Numbered from the stretch's first letter, positions 1-11,477 are shown. The stretch is DNA of 64,000 nt from Bradyrhizobium sp. WSM3983 (GCF_000473045.1 NZ_AXAY01000002.1:360297-424296), one strand, 5' to 3'. Notes: generated from the letters alone by a model not told the origin. Numbers and translations are program-made.

Positions 1-42
1 CCCCACCCCGCCACGCATTCCGCTTCGCTGCATGCGTAGCGA

Positions 43-63
43 CCCTCCCCCTCAAGGGGAGGG
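43..63 (-). terminator. Stem-loop downstream of the first binding-protein gene
   Basis: Eight-base perfect arms CCCTCCCC and GGGGAGGG enclose a five-base loop. The structure sits just past the stop codon of the leftward gene at 87-1397, so it is probably its transcript end. No clear T-run follows, and the same motif is a common dispersed palindrome in rhizobial intergenic DNA. Confidence 0.45.
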
Positions 64-86
64 TGACGACAAGCACCGCAACTTCA

Positions 87-1397
87 CTAAGCCCCGTACG
101 TCGATCCCTTCGGCAGTGGAAATACCGGATCTTGCGTGCGGATGTTGGTCGGCCACACCACGGAGATGTGCTCGCCGGCGTTCTGCATCACCACCGGCGA
201 CGAGCGTTCGTTCTGGCCGGAGAGCGGCGTGCCCGGCGGGAAGAATTTTACGCCGTAGCCCTGGATGGTGCCGCCGGGAGGGATGTCGACGTCGAGCGCG
301 GCCTTGCGGATGGCCTCCGGCTCGAAGCTGCCATATTTCTCTTTCGCCACCGGCAGCACGTTGTTGAGCAGCACCCAGGTCTGGTTGAAGCCCATCGAGC
401 AGTGCGGCGGGACGTCGGTGGCGCCGGTCTTGGCCTGGTAGCGCGTGACCATGGTCTTGATCAGATCGCCCATGCCGGGTGCAAGCTTCGACGGATCGAG
501 CAGTTGCGCCGGCACCGGATCGATGTTGCAGAAATTGTCGATGTCGGCGCCGAAGGTTGCGCGCAGCTTGTCGAGCTGGCTGTAGCCGGCGCCGGCGCCG
601 AACAGCATCTTGAAGCGCAATCCGCTTTCCCGCGCCTGGCGCAGGAAAAGCGTGATGTCGGGATTGTAGCCGGCGTGCGAGATCACATCGACCTTGGCGC
701 GCTTGAGTTTTGTGACGAGCACCGAGAGATCGGGGGCGGAGGCCGAATAGCCCTCGCGCAGCACCACCTGGATGCCGGCCTCCTTGGCATAGGCCTCGTC
801 GGCGGCTGCCACGCCGACGCCATAGGGGCCGTCCTCGTGAATCAGCGCGACCTTGACCTCCTTCGCCTCCATGCCGAGCTTGGCCTTGGCATGCTCGGCG
901 ATGAAGCCGGCAAACGCCTGGCCGTACTGGTCGGAGTGGATCTGCGCGCGAAACACATATTGCAGGTTCTTGTCCTTGAACACGGCGGTCGAGACCGCGG
1001 TCGTGATCCAGAGGATCTTCTTCTGCTGCTCGACCTTCGCCGCCATCGGCACCGCATGCGCGCTGGAGTAGACGCCGTTGATGATGTCGATCTTTTCCTG
1101 GCTGATCAGGCGCTCGGCTTCGTTGATGGCGACATCGGCCTTGCTCTGGGAGTCGGCGGGGACGGGCACGATCTTGGCCTTGCCGCCGATGCCCCCCTTC
1201 TCGTTGACGAGATCGATGGCGATCTGCGCGCCGACCGACGAGGCGACCGAGCCGCCCGCGGCGAACGGTCCGGTGAGATCGTAGATCAGGCCGATCCGTA
1301 AATTCTCGGCTTGCGCCTGAGCCCTTGTCCAATCGAGGCTGAGTGTAGCGGCGGCGGCCGCCGTATCCTTCAGCAGCTGCCTGCGTGAAGTCGGCAT
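87..1397 (-). CDS. ABC transporter substrate-binding protein (branched-chain amino acid / amide type)
   Basis: Periplasmic type I solute-binding protein of the LivJ/LivK/AmiC group, 436 residues. The N-terminus carries a twin-arginine-like segment (SRRQLLKD) and a cleavable signal ending near AQAQ, so export by Tat is likely. The mature part starts with LRIGLIYDLTGPFA, the usual first strand of this fold, and continues with the GKAKIVPV and SAHAVPMA segments of lobe one. The ATG at 1397 is chosen because an AGGGAGGGATAGG ribosome site precedes it; longer frames lack one. No permease or ATPase lies beside it in this orientation, so its partners may be outside the window. The substrate is unknown. 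Confidence 0.88.
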   Translation of the reverse strand: MPTSRRQLLKDTAAAAATLSLDWTRAQAQAENLRIGLIYDLTGPFAAGGSVASSVGAQIAIDLVNEKGGIGGKAKIVPVPADSQSKADVAINEAERLISQEKIDIINGVYSSAHAVPMAAKVEQQKKILWITTAVSTAVFKDKNLQYVFRAQIHSDQYGQAFAGFIAEHAKAKLGMEAKEVKVALIHEDGPYGVGVAAADEAYAKEAGIQVVLREGYSASAPDLSVLVTKLKRAKVDVISHAGYNPDITLFLRQARESGLRFKMLFGAGAGYSQLDKLRATFGADIDNFCNIDPVPAQLLDPSKLAPGMGDLIKTMVTRYQAKTGATDVPPHCSMGFNQTWVLLNNVLPVAKEKYGSFEPEAIRKAALDVDIPPGGTIQGYGVKFFPPGTPLSGQNERSSPVVMQNAGEHISVVWPTNIRTQDPVFPLPKGSTYGA

Positions 1398-1865
1398 CCT
1401 ATCCCTCCCTCCGAACCGTCGTTTGCGACTGGCTTTATGCTTTTTTGCGAGTATTTGGAGGGCGCTTGCGAAAGTCAACATGCACCGCACCAGGCAGTTC
1501 GTGGCCGGCTGTGATCAGATCGGCATTTTTCCCTGAGTATCATTCTTTTCGCGCGGCGCTCATGGAGAGGGCCGCTCTGCGCTCCCTCAGCACCGATCGT
1601 TCGGTGCTCCGCATCAAGCCGGACGCGAACATCCACTTGTCACGCGTGCGCTTTCAGCTGTACCCGACGCCATATCGTCTCCCGCAATTGTGATGGTTTC
1701 GCTCCCACGCGCTCGCCGCAGGCCAGGCTTACGACCGGCATTCGGCTTGTGCGAATTGGAGGTTGCGTGCCATCCTGGCGGGGTAAATTGCACGGGAAGC
1801 TCAATTCCCGGCTTGGCCATTGCGCCGCGTTAAGGGTGGAACACAAAAGCTTAGGGAGGAGAGAC
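1398..1865. other. Divergent intergenic region
   Basis: This 468-base gap separates two divergently read binding-protein genes and must hold both promoters. I see no convincing small gene, tRNA or strong palindrome in it. Confidence 0.5.
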
Positions 1866-2996
1866 ATGGTGTGGACGCTTCGTTTTGCGGGGCTGGCTTG
1901 CGCTGGCCTGTTGCTGTCCTCGGTCAGTGCGTTGGCAGGACCCAAAGTCGTGTCCGGGCCGGGCGCCGATCCTGGATGCTTCAAGCCTTGGTCTGCCCAA
2001 ACCAAGTTCTTCCAGTGGGACAAGAAGCCGGGTCCCTACAAGATTGCGCTCGTCAACGGCTTCGTCGGCAACACCTGGCGCATCCAGATGGTGAAGACCG
2101 CAAAGGCCTTTGCGGCGCAGCCGGGCATCAAGGAGAACATCAAGGAGTTCAAGGTCGTCTCGACCGGCACAGATGTTGCAGCGCAACTCGGCGCGATGGA
2201 GGACTTCATCAATCAGGGTTTTGACGCCATCGTCACCATCGCGGTGGCTCCCGACGGCTTCGACCGCATCATCCGCCTCGCCGACAAGAACAACGTGGTC
2301 GTGGTCCCCTTCGACAACATCCTCGACACCGACAAGGTGATGATGGTCAACGAGGACCAGAAGGAAATGGGTCGCATGTCGGCGAAGTGGCTCATCGATG
2401 AGAGCGGCAAGAAGGCGGGCGACATCCTCGAAGTCCGCGGCCTGCCGGGCAATTCGGTCGACCGCGACCGCCATCTCGGCTTCCGCGAAGTCATGGAAGC
2501 TCCGGGCAACAGCTTCAAGATCACCGAAGTGGTCGGCAATTGGGACACCGGCACCTCGCAGAAGGTGACGGCGGACGCGCTCGCGGTGCACGGCCATTTC
2601 GACGGCGTGTTCACGCAAGGCGGCTCCGACGGCACCGTGCAGGCGATGATGTCGGCCAAGCATCCCTTCGTCCCGATGTCGGGCGAGGGCGAGAACGAGT
2701 ACCGCAAGCAGATCGCCGATCACGCCAAGGACGGGCTCAAGGGCATGTCCTACGGCCAGTCTCCGGCGCTGGTCGCCATCGCCACCAAGGCGGCGATCTC
2801 CGCGTTGCAAGGCAACGTCATGCCGCAGCTCATCTCGATCCCGATCCCGGTTGCGACCTACAAGGATCTGAAGCCCGGAACCAATTACTGGCCGGACCTC
2901 AACGCAAACTTCTTCGCGCCGAACCAGTTCACGCCCTGCGGCGTCAACTTTACGGCGCCAGAGATCATGTCGCAGAGCGAAAAGAACACCCAGTGA
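1866..2996 (+). CDS. Sugar ABC transporter substrate-binding protein
   Basis: Periplasmic binding protein of the ribose/xylose (RbsB-like, Peripla_BP_4) group, 376 residues. A Sec signal peptide (about residues 1-24, ending SALA) precedes the mature protein. The segments YKIALVNGFVGNTWR, AIVTIAVAPDGFDR and EVRGLPGNSVDRDRH fit the sugar-binding fold, in which asparagine, aspartate and arginine contact the ligand. The ATG at 1866 is preceded by AGGGAGGAGAG; the frame is open further upstream but without a ribosome site. It is the first gene of a four-gene importer cluster ending at 6669. The exact sugar cannot be told. Confidence 0.9.
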   Translation: MVWTLRFAGLACAGLLLSSVSALAGPKVVSGPGADPGCFKPWSAQTKFFQWDKKPGPYKIALVNGFVGNTWRIQMVKTAKAFAAQPGIKENIKEFKVVSTGTDVAAQLGAMEDFINQGFDAIVTIAVAPDGFDRIIRLADKNNVVVVPFDNILDTDKVMMVNEDQKEMGRMSAKWLIDESGKKAGDILEVRGLPGNSVDRDRHLGFREVMEAPGNSFKITEVVGNWDTGTSQKVTADALAVHGHFDGVFTQGGSDGTVQAMMSAKHPFVPMSGEGENEYRKQIADHAKDGLKGMSYGQSPALVAIATKAAISALQGNVMPQLISIPIPVATYKDLKPGTNYWPDLNANFFAPNQFTPCGVNFTAPEIMSQSEKNTQ

Positions 2997-3060
2997 GCGC
3001 ACTGGAGATGTCCCGGTTGCGGCCCGGCCTTGGCCGGGCCGTTGCTGCGTGAGCTCCGCC

Positions 3061-4600
<1,540 letters not shown>

Positions 4601-4608
<8 letters not shown>

Positions 4609-5713
4609 CGATATCGCGATCAGGATCCGCCAGAACATCGGCCTCGTCACCGCCGTCCTGTTGTTCTCCATCCTCTATCTGCTCTACAACCTCGCTCACC
4701 CCAAGGGCTTCTCGTCAGCGGTCCTGGTGCAGAACGGCGACGAGATCTTTGCACTGGCCATGCTGGCGATGGCGCAGACCGTGCCGGTGCTGGCGTCGGG
4801 GCTGGATCTCTCCGTAGGCGCCGTCATGACCATGGTGGGGTGTTTCGCGAGCTATCTGCTCACGGGGGTGGCGGGCGGCACCCCGTTGCATCTGGAAATA
4901 TTCGGCCTGCATGTCGGCCTCGGCACCTTTCCCGGCGGCGTCGGCGGCATCCTGCTCGGCATTGTCGTGTGTCTTGCGACCGGCGCACTGGCCGGCTTCG
5001 TCAATGGCTGCGTCGTCGTCTATGGACGCATCCAGCCGATCATCGCGACGCTCGCGACCGGAGCGATCTATATCGGCATTGCGCTGTTCCTGCGGCCGAC
5101 GCCGGGCGGCAAGATCGACGAGGATCTCAACTGGGCGCTGACCAATTCGCTCGGGGATTTCGCCGCGACCCTCCACATCTTCGATGATGGCGCAGCGAGC
5201 TGGTTTGCGCCGGTGGCCTGGATCCCGGTGCCGTTCGTGCTGCTGGTCCTGATCGCGCTCTTGGTCTGGGTGCCGTTCCGCCGCTCCGTGCTTGGCCGGG
5301 CCGTCTATGCGGTCGGCTCGGCCGAAGGCGCGGCCTACATGTCCGGCCTTCCGATCGAGCGTGCCAAGATCGCGGCCTTCACGCTCGCCGGCTTCTTCGC
5401 CGGGTGTGGCGGCCTGTTCCTCGCCATCCAGACATCCTCAGGCAATGCCGACATCCCGCAGGCCGGCGCCTACACGCTCAACTCCATTGCCTCCGTCGTC
5501 ATCGGCGGGACGTCGCTGCTCGGCGGGACCGGCAGCGCGATCGGCTCGATCTTCGGGGCCATGGTCCTGCGCGTCATCTCGTTCTTCTTCCGCATCTTCG
5601 ACATCGCGCCGCTGCTGCAACCGCTGTTCGAGGGCCTGATCCTGCTGGCGGCGGTCAGCATCGGCGCGCTCGGCGTCCTGCGCGTCAAGAACACGCTGGA
5701 GCTGTTCCGATGA
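4601..5713 (+). CDS. Sugar ABC transporter permease (RbsC-like), first
   Basis: Inner-membrane permease of the BPD_transp_2 family, 370 residues with about nine hydrophobic segments. The characteristic ASGLDLSVGAVM loop is at about residues 66-77 and the late SVVIGGTSLLGG motif at about 300. It starts inside the ATPase gene and its stop overlaps the next start (ATGA), so the three genes are translationally coupled. It is slightly longer than typical RbsC because of an insert between the early helices (about residues 88-110). Confidence 0.9.
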
Positions 5714-6669
5714 GTTCGGCCTCCCTCAGCATCTCGCGCGATGACCGCCCGATCCTGATCGCGGCCCTGTTCATCCTCGTCATCCTGGTGGCGGGCACGG
5801 TCTATACGTTTGCGCGCTTCGGCAGCGCGCCGCTGTTGTCACCGACCTATCTGTTGCAGCAGCTTCAGATCGGCGCCTTCCTCGGCATCGTGGCCGCCGG
5901 GATGATGATGGTGATCCTGATCGCCCAGATCGACCTGTCGGTGCCGTGGACGCTTGCCGCGGCGGCCATGATGGCGACTTCGATCGGCGGGCCGCTCGCA
6001 ATTCCGGTCGGGCTCGGGGTCGGGCTTCTGGTCGGTCTCGTCAACGGCATCGGGGTTGCCTATCTGCGCGTGCCCTCGATGATCTTCACGCTCGGCGTCA
6101 ACGCGGTGATGCGCGGCCTGATGGTCGCGCACACCGGCGGCTACGCCCCGCAGACCGCCGCCACCGACCTGATGCGGATGCTCGCCGGCGACCGCACGCT
6201 CGGTATCCCGAACGCCCTGTTCGTCTGGGCCGCCGTGTCGGTGCTGGTCACGATCATTTTGCAGCGCACGGCGCTCGGCCGATACGTCTATGCCATCGGC
6301 AACAAGGAGGCGGCCGCGTATCTGGCCGGCGTCGACACCCGCCGCATCACCGTGATCTGCTTCGTCCTGTGTGGTGTCGCAGCCGCGCTCGCCGGCGTTC
6401 TGCTCGCCGGCTATTCCACCAAGGCCTATCAGGGCATGGGGGATGCCTATCTGCTGCCGTCGATCGCGGCGGTCGTGATCGGCGGCACCAACATCCTCGG
6501 CGGCCGCGGTCGCTATCTCGGGACGCTGATTGGCGTCGTGCTGATCGTGCTGCTCAACAGCGTGCTGTCGATCATGGACATGCCCGAGGCCGGCCGCCAG
6601 GTGATCTACGGCCTCGTCATCATCTTCATGCTGCTGGTCTACGGCCGCGGCGAACGTGTCACGAGTTGA
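5710..6669 (+). CDS. Sugar ABC transporter permease (RbsC-like), second
   Basis: Second BPD_transp_2 permease, 319 residues, probably forming a heterodimer with the preceding permease. Visible motifs are LIAQIDLSVPWTLA near residue 73 and AAVVIGGTNILGGRG near residue 257. The ATG at 5710 overlaps the upstream stop codon by four bases. It is the last gene of the importer and is followed after 33 bases by a convergent SMP-30 gene. Two different permeases in one sugar importer is usual for this subfamily. Confidence 0.9.
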   Translation: MSSASLSISRDDRPILIAALFILVILVAGTVYTFARFGSAPLLSPTYLLQQLQIGAFLGIVAAGMMMVILIAQIDLSVPWTLAAAAMMATSIGGPLAIPVGLGVGLLVGLVNGIGVAYLRVPSMIFTLGVNAVMRGLMVAHTGGYAPQTAATDLMRMLAGDRTLGIPNALFVWAAVSVLVTIILQRTALGRYVYAIGNKEAAAYLAGVDTRRITVICFVLCGVAAALAGVLLAGYSTKAYQGMGDAYLLPSIAAVVIGGTNILGGRGRYLGTLIGVVLIVLLNSVLSIMDMPEAGRQVIYGLVIIFMLLVYGRGERVTS

Positions 6670-6702
6670 CGTGGCACGCTCCACTTCGTCGCGATCGCTT
6701 TC

Positions 6703-7602
6703 TTACACCGCTGCCCGCGTGTTGAGGTAGATCGAATACAGCGAGGTCTGTCCGCAGATGTAGAGGCGGTTGCGGCGCGGGCCGCCGAAGCAGACATTGG
6801 CGACGATCTCGCCGATCGGGACCGTGCCGAGATGCGTGCCATCCGGCGCGTAACAGAACACGCTGCGGCCCGCCGACGTCCAGATGTTGCCATGGATATC
6901 GCAGCGGAAGCCGTCATAGAGCCCGTCCGGACAGGTGGCAAACAGCGAGGCTTCCCCGACTGTCTGCCCCTTGACCTCGTAGGACCAGATTGTCGGCGGC
7001 AGCCCGCGGACATGCGTCGCGCCGGTGTCGGCGACATAGAGCCGGGTTTCGTCCGGCGAGAAGGCCAGCCCGTTGGGCTGCACCCGGTCGGACACGACGC
7101 GCGTGATGGCACCGGAGCTGCCGTCGATCCGGTAGACGTTGGAGGCGCCGATCTCCGACGGGCTCTGCTGTCCTTCATAGTCGCTGTCGATGCCGTAGGT
7201 CGGATCGGAGAACCAGATCGAATGGTCTGATTTGACCACGACGTCGTTGGGCGAATTCAATCGGCGGCCCTCGAACGCATCCGCCAGCACGGTGATCGAG
7301 CCGTCGTGCTCGGTGCGGGTGACGCGTCGCATGAAATGCTCGCAGCTGACCAGCCGCCCCTGACGATCGGTCGTGTTGCCGTTGGAATTGAAGCTCGGCG
7401 CGCGGAACACCGACACCGATCCGTCGGTCTCGTCGAAACGCATCATCCGATTGTTGGGAATGTCGGACCAGATGAGGTAGCGCCCGGCCGGGAAATAGGC
7501 GGGACCTTCGGCCCAGCGGCAACCGCTGGTGAGCTTTTCGAGATTGACATGGCCGAAGACGAGCCGCTCGAAGCGAGGGTCGTGGGCGACATAGGGGAGC
7601 AT
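6703..7602 (-). CDS. SMP-30/gluconolactonase/LRE family protein
   Basis: Predicted cytoplasmic lactonase-like six-bladed beta-propeller, 299 residues with no signal peptide. Family blocks seen are WAEGPAYF, LIWSDIPNNRMMRFD, RLNSPNDVVVKSD, IWFSDPTYGI, PNGLAFSPDE and VCFGGPRRNRLYICG. These carry the metal-binding Glu, Asn and Asp of the family. AAGGAGGACGC precedes the ATG at 7602. It converges on the sugar importer, which suggests action on an imported aldonolactone or related sugar, but this is inference. A longer Tat-exported paralogue lies at 16892-18115. Confidence 0.87.
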   Translation of the reverse strand: MLPYVAHDPRFERLVFGHVNLEKLTSGCRWAEGPAYFPAGRYLIWSDIPNNRMMRFDETDGSVSVFRAPSFNSNGNTTDRQGRLVSCEHFMRRVTRTEHDGSITVLADAFEGRRLNSPNDVVVKSDHSIWFSDPTYGIDSDYEGQQSPSEIGASNVYRIDGSSGAITRVVSDRVQPNGLAFSPDETRLYVADTGATHVRGLPPTIWSYEVKGQTVGEASLFATCPDGLYDGFRCDIHGNIWTSAGRSVFCYAPDGTHLGTVPIGEIVANVCFGGPRRNRLYICGQTSLYSIYLNTRAAV

Positions 7603-7718
7603 GCGTCCTCCTTGATGAGCCGCAGAGTCTTGGAGTTGCCTGCGTGCCGTCCTTACTGTGATCGACCCCGCCAAATTTGCAAGATCCTTGATCTAGGGCG
7701 CATCGAGGTGGAAACGAA

Positions 7719-7769
7719 ATGCCCGGGACATCTAGCGCGAAGACGCGCTTCGCGCTTCTGCCCGGGCAT
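7719..7769. terminator. Large two-stem palindrome between two leftward genes
   Basis: Outer arms ATGCCCGGG / CCCGGGCAT enclose inner arms AGCGCGAAG / CTTCGCGCT. The structure lies 20 bases past the stop of the binding-protein gene at 7789-9027. It probably ends or protects that transcript and resembles dispersed Bradyrhizobium palindromes. Confidence 0.5.
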
Positions 7770-7788
7770 CACGTCGTTGCTGTGGTGT

Positions 7789-9027
7789 TTACTGCGACAG
7801 CTTCACGAAGTTCGGAAACTTCAGCTTGCCTTCCGCGATTTTCTCGGGCCAGACCACCACTTGCTTCTGGTCCTGCCATTGGAAGACAAGGCCGGTCACC
7901 GCGCCCGGGCCGGACTTGATGCCGTGGGTGAACTCGTCGTCCTTGCCGTAGAACTTGATCTGGCCGATCGTGCCCTCGAAATCGGTCTTCTCCATCTCGG
8001 CGACCATCTTGTCGGGGTCGGTCGAGCCGGCGCGCTTGATGGCGTCGGTGATGATGTAGACTTCGTCATAGGCGGTGTAGCCGGTATAGGCCGGCGGCGT
8101 GCCGAACTTGGCGGCGAAGGCCGCCGCGAACGGTTTTGTCTTGGGGGTGACGGCAACATCGGGCGTCGCGACTGCCAGGGACGGCACTCCGTCGGCGGCG
8201 CCGTTGGTGTCCTTCCAGAAGGTCGGGCTCAGCGCCTGCGCGCTGATGCCGAACATCGGGATCGGCACCTGCTGGTTCTTCCACTGCACCGTCGGCTGCA
8301 CGCCGACATGGGAGATGCCGGTGACGATCACGTCCGGCTTCTTGGCCTCCATGTTGTTGAAGATCGGCGTGAAGTCGGTGGTGTCGGGCGAGAAGCGGAC
8401 ATGCTCGACGACCTTCAGCCCGGCCTTGGGCAGGCAGGCCTCGTAGCCGACATCGAGCGGCTTGGTCCAGGCGGCGTCCTCGCTCATGATCGCGACCGTC
8501 TTCATGTGCATCTTGTCGACGAGGAGATCCTTGGCCGCGTCGCAGACGATCTGGGCTTGCGCCGCGGAGGTCAGATAGCCGTGGAACGTGTACTTGTTCT
8601 TTTCATAGTCGTTGTGGATCGCCTTGGTGATTTCGTTCGAGGCGGCACCCGGCGTGATCAGCGGCATCTTCAAGCGAGCTGCCCAGGGCTCGAGCGCCAG
8701 CACGACCTCGCTGATATAGCTCGCGATCACGGCGGAGACCTTGTCCTCGCTCACGGCGCGCTGGAAAGCGCGCACCGAGTCGGCCGAGGAGCTCTTGTTG
8801 TCATAGGTGACGATCTCGACCTTGCGGCCGAGGATGCCGCCCTTGGCGTTGATCTCGTCGGCGGCGATCTGCGCGCCGCCGGGGGTCGCAGCACCCGCAA
8901 TCGACTGCACCTCGGCGATGACACCGATCTTGATCGGATCGTTCGACTGCGCGTAGGCGGGCGCGGCGAGGCACAGCGCAAGCGCGGAGGTGAGGAGGCT
9001 TGAGCCCAGAACCGTCGATGATCGCAT
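7789..9027 (-). CDS. ABC transporter substrate-binding protein, branched-chain amino acid type (copy 2)
   Basis: Periplasmic type I binding protein, 412 residues, with a Sec signal peptide ending PAYAQ. It begins DPIKIGVIAEVQSIAG and keeps the serine-rich ligand loop YDNKSSSADSVRAF. It is clearly paralogous to the protein at 12449-13693; the segment MFGIS and the PTVQWKNQQVPIPM block are shared. It is the last gene of a leftward importer operon, 41 bases after the fused ATPase. AAAGGGAAACGACC precedes the ATG at 9027. Two binding proteins for one permease set suggests two related ligands; neither can be named. Confidence 0.9.
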   Translation of the reverse strand: MRSSTVLGSSLLTSALALCLAAPAYAQSNDPIKIGVIAEVQSIAGAATPGGAQIAADEINAKGGILGRKVEIVTYDNKSSSADSVRAFQRAVSEDKVSAVIASYISEVVLALEPWAARLKMPLITPGAASNEITKAIHNDYEKNKYTFHGYLTSAAQAQIVCDAAKDLLVDKMHMKTVAIMSEDAAWTKPLDVGYEACLPKAGLKVVEHVRFSPDTTDFTPIFNNMEAKKPDVIVTGISHVGVQPTVQWKNQQVPIPMFGISAQALSPTFWKDTNGAADGVPSLAVATPDVAVTPKTKPFAAAFAAKFGTPPAYTGYTAYDEVYIITDAIKRAGSTDPDKMVAEMEKTDFEGTIGQIKFYGKDDEFTHGIKSGPGAVTGLVFQWQDQKQVVVWPEKIAEGKLKFPNFVKLSQ

Positions 9028-9068
9028 GGTCGTTTCCCTTTCATTGTTTTCTTGTTGAGATACGCGAA

Positions 9069-10550
9069 CTAGAGAAAATCGGCGCCGGCTTCGCTGGCGA
9101 AGCGGCCGGGATCGCCCTCCCAGACGATCCTGGCGTGCTCCAGCACATAGACGCGGTCGGCGTGGGGCAGCGCGAAGGTCACGTTCTGCTCGCCGAGCAG
9201 CACCGTGATCGACGTGGTCTGCCGCAGCTTCTCCAGCGCCTTGGACAACAGCTCGAGGATGACCGGCGCGAGCCCCAGCGTCGGCTCGTCCAGGATCAGG
9301 ATCTGCGGTTGCATCATCAGCGCGCGGCCGATCGCCAGCATCTGCTGCTCGCCGCCGGAGAGCGTCTGCGCCAGCTGTCCCTGACGCTCCTTCAGGATCG
9401 GGAACAGCTCGAACAGCCAGGCGAGCTGCGCTGCGCGCTTGTCGTCGGACAAATGCTGCCCGCCGAGGTCGAGGTTCTCGCGCACACTCATCTCGCCGAA
9501 CAGCTCGCGCGATTCCGGGCATTGCACGAGGCCGCTGCGGGCGATCTTCGCTGGGCTCGTGCCTCGCAGCTTTTCACCGTCGCGGATGATCTCGCCGGTA
9601 TAGGGCAGGAAGCCGGAGATGGTGTTGAACAGCGTGGTCTTGCCGGCGCCGTTGAGGCCGACGATCGAGACGAACTCGCCCTCGTGGATGTGGATCGAGA
9701 CATTCTCCAGCGCCTGCGCCTTGCCGTAATGCACGCTGACATTCTCGACCTGGAGCAGCGGCACCTTGTCCTTGAAGCTGGTCTCGGGCCGCGCATGGCC
9801 CTCGATGGCGCCGCCGAGATAGACCCGCCGCACCGTCTCGTTCTTCATGACGTCGTCGGCCCTACCGGTGACGATCTCCTCGCCGAGATACATCGCGAGC
9901 ACGCGGTCGACCAGCGCCGCGACGCTCTTGACGTTGTGGTCGACCAGCATCACCGCGCGGCCCTCATCGCGAAAGCTGCGGATCAGGTCGGAGAAGACGT
10001 CGACCTCGGCGCGCGTCAATCCGGCGAAGGGCTCGTCGACGAGCACGACTTTGGGATCGCGCGCGATCGCCTTTGCGAGTTCGAGCCTTCGCAAATCGGC
10101 GAAGGGCAGCGTCGGCGGGCGGCGGTTCATCACGGAGCCCAAGCCAACGCGGTTGGCGATCCATTTGGCGCGCTCGACCAGCGCCTTGTCCGGAAACAGC
10201 ATGAACAGGCTGTCCGGCAGCAGCGCCACCATGATGTTCTCCAGTACCGTCTGCCGGTTCAGCGGCCGCGAGTGCTGGAACACCATGCCAAAGCCTTTGC
10301 GCGCGATCTTGTGCGCGGGCAGGCCGGCGACATTCTCGCCCTCGAACACGACCTCGCCGGCGGTCGGGCGCTCGATGCCCATCACGCTCTTCATCGCGGT
10401 CGATTTGCCCGAGCCGTTCGGCCCGATCAGGCCAAAGATCTCGCCGCTGCTGACCTCGAAGCCGAGGTTCTTCACTGCCGTCAATCCGCCGAAACGTTTG
10501 GTCAGGCCGCGGACTTCGAGTACGGGCCGGTTTGAAAGCCTCTGGTCCAT
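9069..10550 (-). CDS. Fused LivG-LivF-type ABC transporter ATP-binding protein
   Basis: One polypeptide of 493 residues carries both ATPases of a branched-chain-amino-acid-type importer. The first domain (about 1-240) has Walker A GPNGSGKST, a weak signature LPFADLRRLELAKA and Walker B VVLVDEPFAGLT. The second (about 250-490) has Walker A GLNGAGKTT, signature LSGGEQQML and Walker B ILILDEPTLGLAP. In most bacteria LivG and LivF are separate proteins of about 250 and 235 residues. Its ATG overlaps the stop of the LivM gene by one base (TAATG), indicating translational coupling. Confidence 0.92.
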   Translation of the reverse strand: MDQRLSNRPVLEVRGLTKRFGGLTAVKNLGFEVSSGEIFGLIGPNGSGKSTAMKSVMGIERPTAGEVVFEGENVAGLPAHKIARKGFGMVFQHSRPLNRQTVLENIMVALLPDSLFMLFPDKALVERAKWIANRVGLGSVMNRRPPTLPFADLRRLELAKAIARDPKVVLVDEPFAGLTRAEVDVFSDLIRSFRDEGRAVMLVDHNVKSVAALVDRVLAMYLGEEIVTGRADDVMKNETVRRVYLGGAIEGHARPETSFKDKVPLLQVENVSVHYGKAQALENVSIHIHEGEFVSIVGLNGAGKTTLFNTISGFLPYTGEIIRDGEKLRGTSPAKIARSGLVQCPESRELFGEMSVRENLDLGGQHLSDDKRAAQLAWLFELFPILKERQGQLAQTLSGGEQQMLAIGRALMMQPQILILDEPTLGLAPVILELLSKALEKLRQTTSITVLLGEQNVTFALPHADRVYVLEHARIVWEGDPGRFASEAGADFL

Positions 10551-11476
10551 TACGAGCGAGCCTCGCGCGAGAGGGCCGCTCCGAGGAAGCCGCCGGGGAA
10601 GAACAGGACGACGAGCAGCGCGACCGCCGAGACGATGAAGGTTGCAAGCTCGCCGGTCGGGCGCAGGAACTCGCCGGCGACGATCAGGAAGATCGCCCCT
10701 AACGCTGCGCCGAGCACCGTGCGCCGGCCGCCGAGCACGGCCGAGACGATCACGTTGACGCCGACTGCGACGTCGACGACGGTGCCGACCGAGGCGGTGC
10801 CGAAATAGAACACCAGCAGCGCGCCTGACAGGCCTGAGAAGAACGCGCTAACGATGAAGGCCGCGAGCTTGTGCTTGACGATGTTGAAGCCGAGCGCGCC
10901 GGCCTGCACCGGGTCCTGGCCGCTGGCTTGCAGCACGAGGCCAACAGGCGATTGCGACAGGCCGTAGAGGATCGCGGCAGAGATCGTCATGAAGCCGAGC
11001 GCGATCCAGTAGTTCGCGCCGGCATTGATGGTGATGACGTCGGGGATAGTCAGGCCGATCTCGCCGCCGGTGAGGTCGGCGAACACCACGATGAAGTTTT
11101 GCAGCATCAAGACCGCGACCAGCGTGGTCAGGCCGAAATACGGCCCGCGCACGCGCAGCGCCGGCAGCGCCAGCACCAGTCCGGCGATGACCGAGGCGAG
11201 CGCACCCAGCACGATGCAGAGATAGACCGACCAGCCGAACTGGGCGTTGAGAATGCCGGCGGTATAGGCGCCGACGCCGATCAGAAAGGTCGGGCCGAAA
11301 TTGACTTCGCCCGCAAAGCCGAACAAGAGATCCCAGGCCATCGCGAACACGCCGAAATAGAAGGCGACGGTGAGGAGCCCGAGCACATAGCCGGACACAT
11401 AGAGCGGCAGCGTGGCCGCGACGATCACGAGCGCCAGCGAGACGAAGAACAGGCGTGAGGTGAAAAAGCCGGCCAT
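10550..11476 (-). CDS. Branched-chain amino acid-type ABC transporter permease (LivM-like)
   Basis: Inner-membrane permease, 308 residues with about eight to ten hydrophobic segments. Family blocks include GEVNFGPTFLIGVGAYTAG, LPALRVRGPYFGLTTLV and VLGGRRTVLGAALGA. It follows the LivH gene by one base and overlaps the ATPase start, so it is part of the same leftward operon. It should pair with LivH to form the membrane pore. Confidence 0.9.
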   Translation of the reverse strand: MAGFFTSRLFFVSLALVIVAATLPLYVSGYVLGLLTVAFYFGVFAMAWDLLFGFAGEVNFGPTFLIGVGAYTAGILNAQFGWSVYLCIVLGALASVIAGLVLALPALRVRGPYFGLTTLVAVLMLQNFIVVFADLTGGEIGLTIPDVITINAGANYWIALGFMTISAAILYGLSQSPVGLVLQASGQDPVQAGALGFNIVKHKLAAFIVSAFFSGLSGALLVFYFGTASVGTVVDVAVGVNVIVSAVLGGRRTVLGAALGAIFLIVAGEFLRPTGELATFIVSAVALLVVLFFPGGFLGAALSREARS

Positions 11477-11477
11477 C

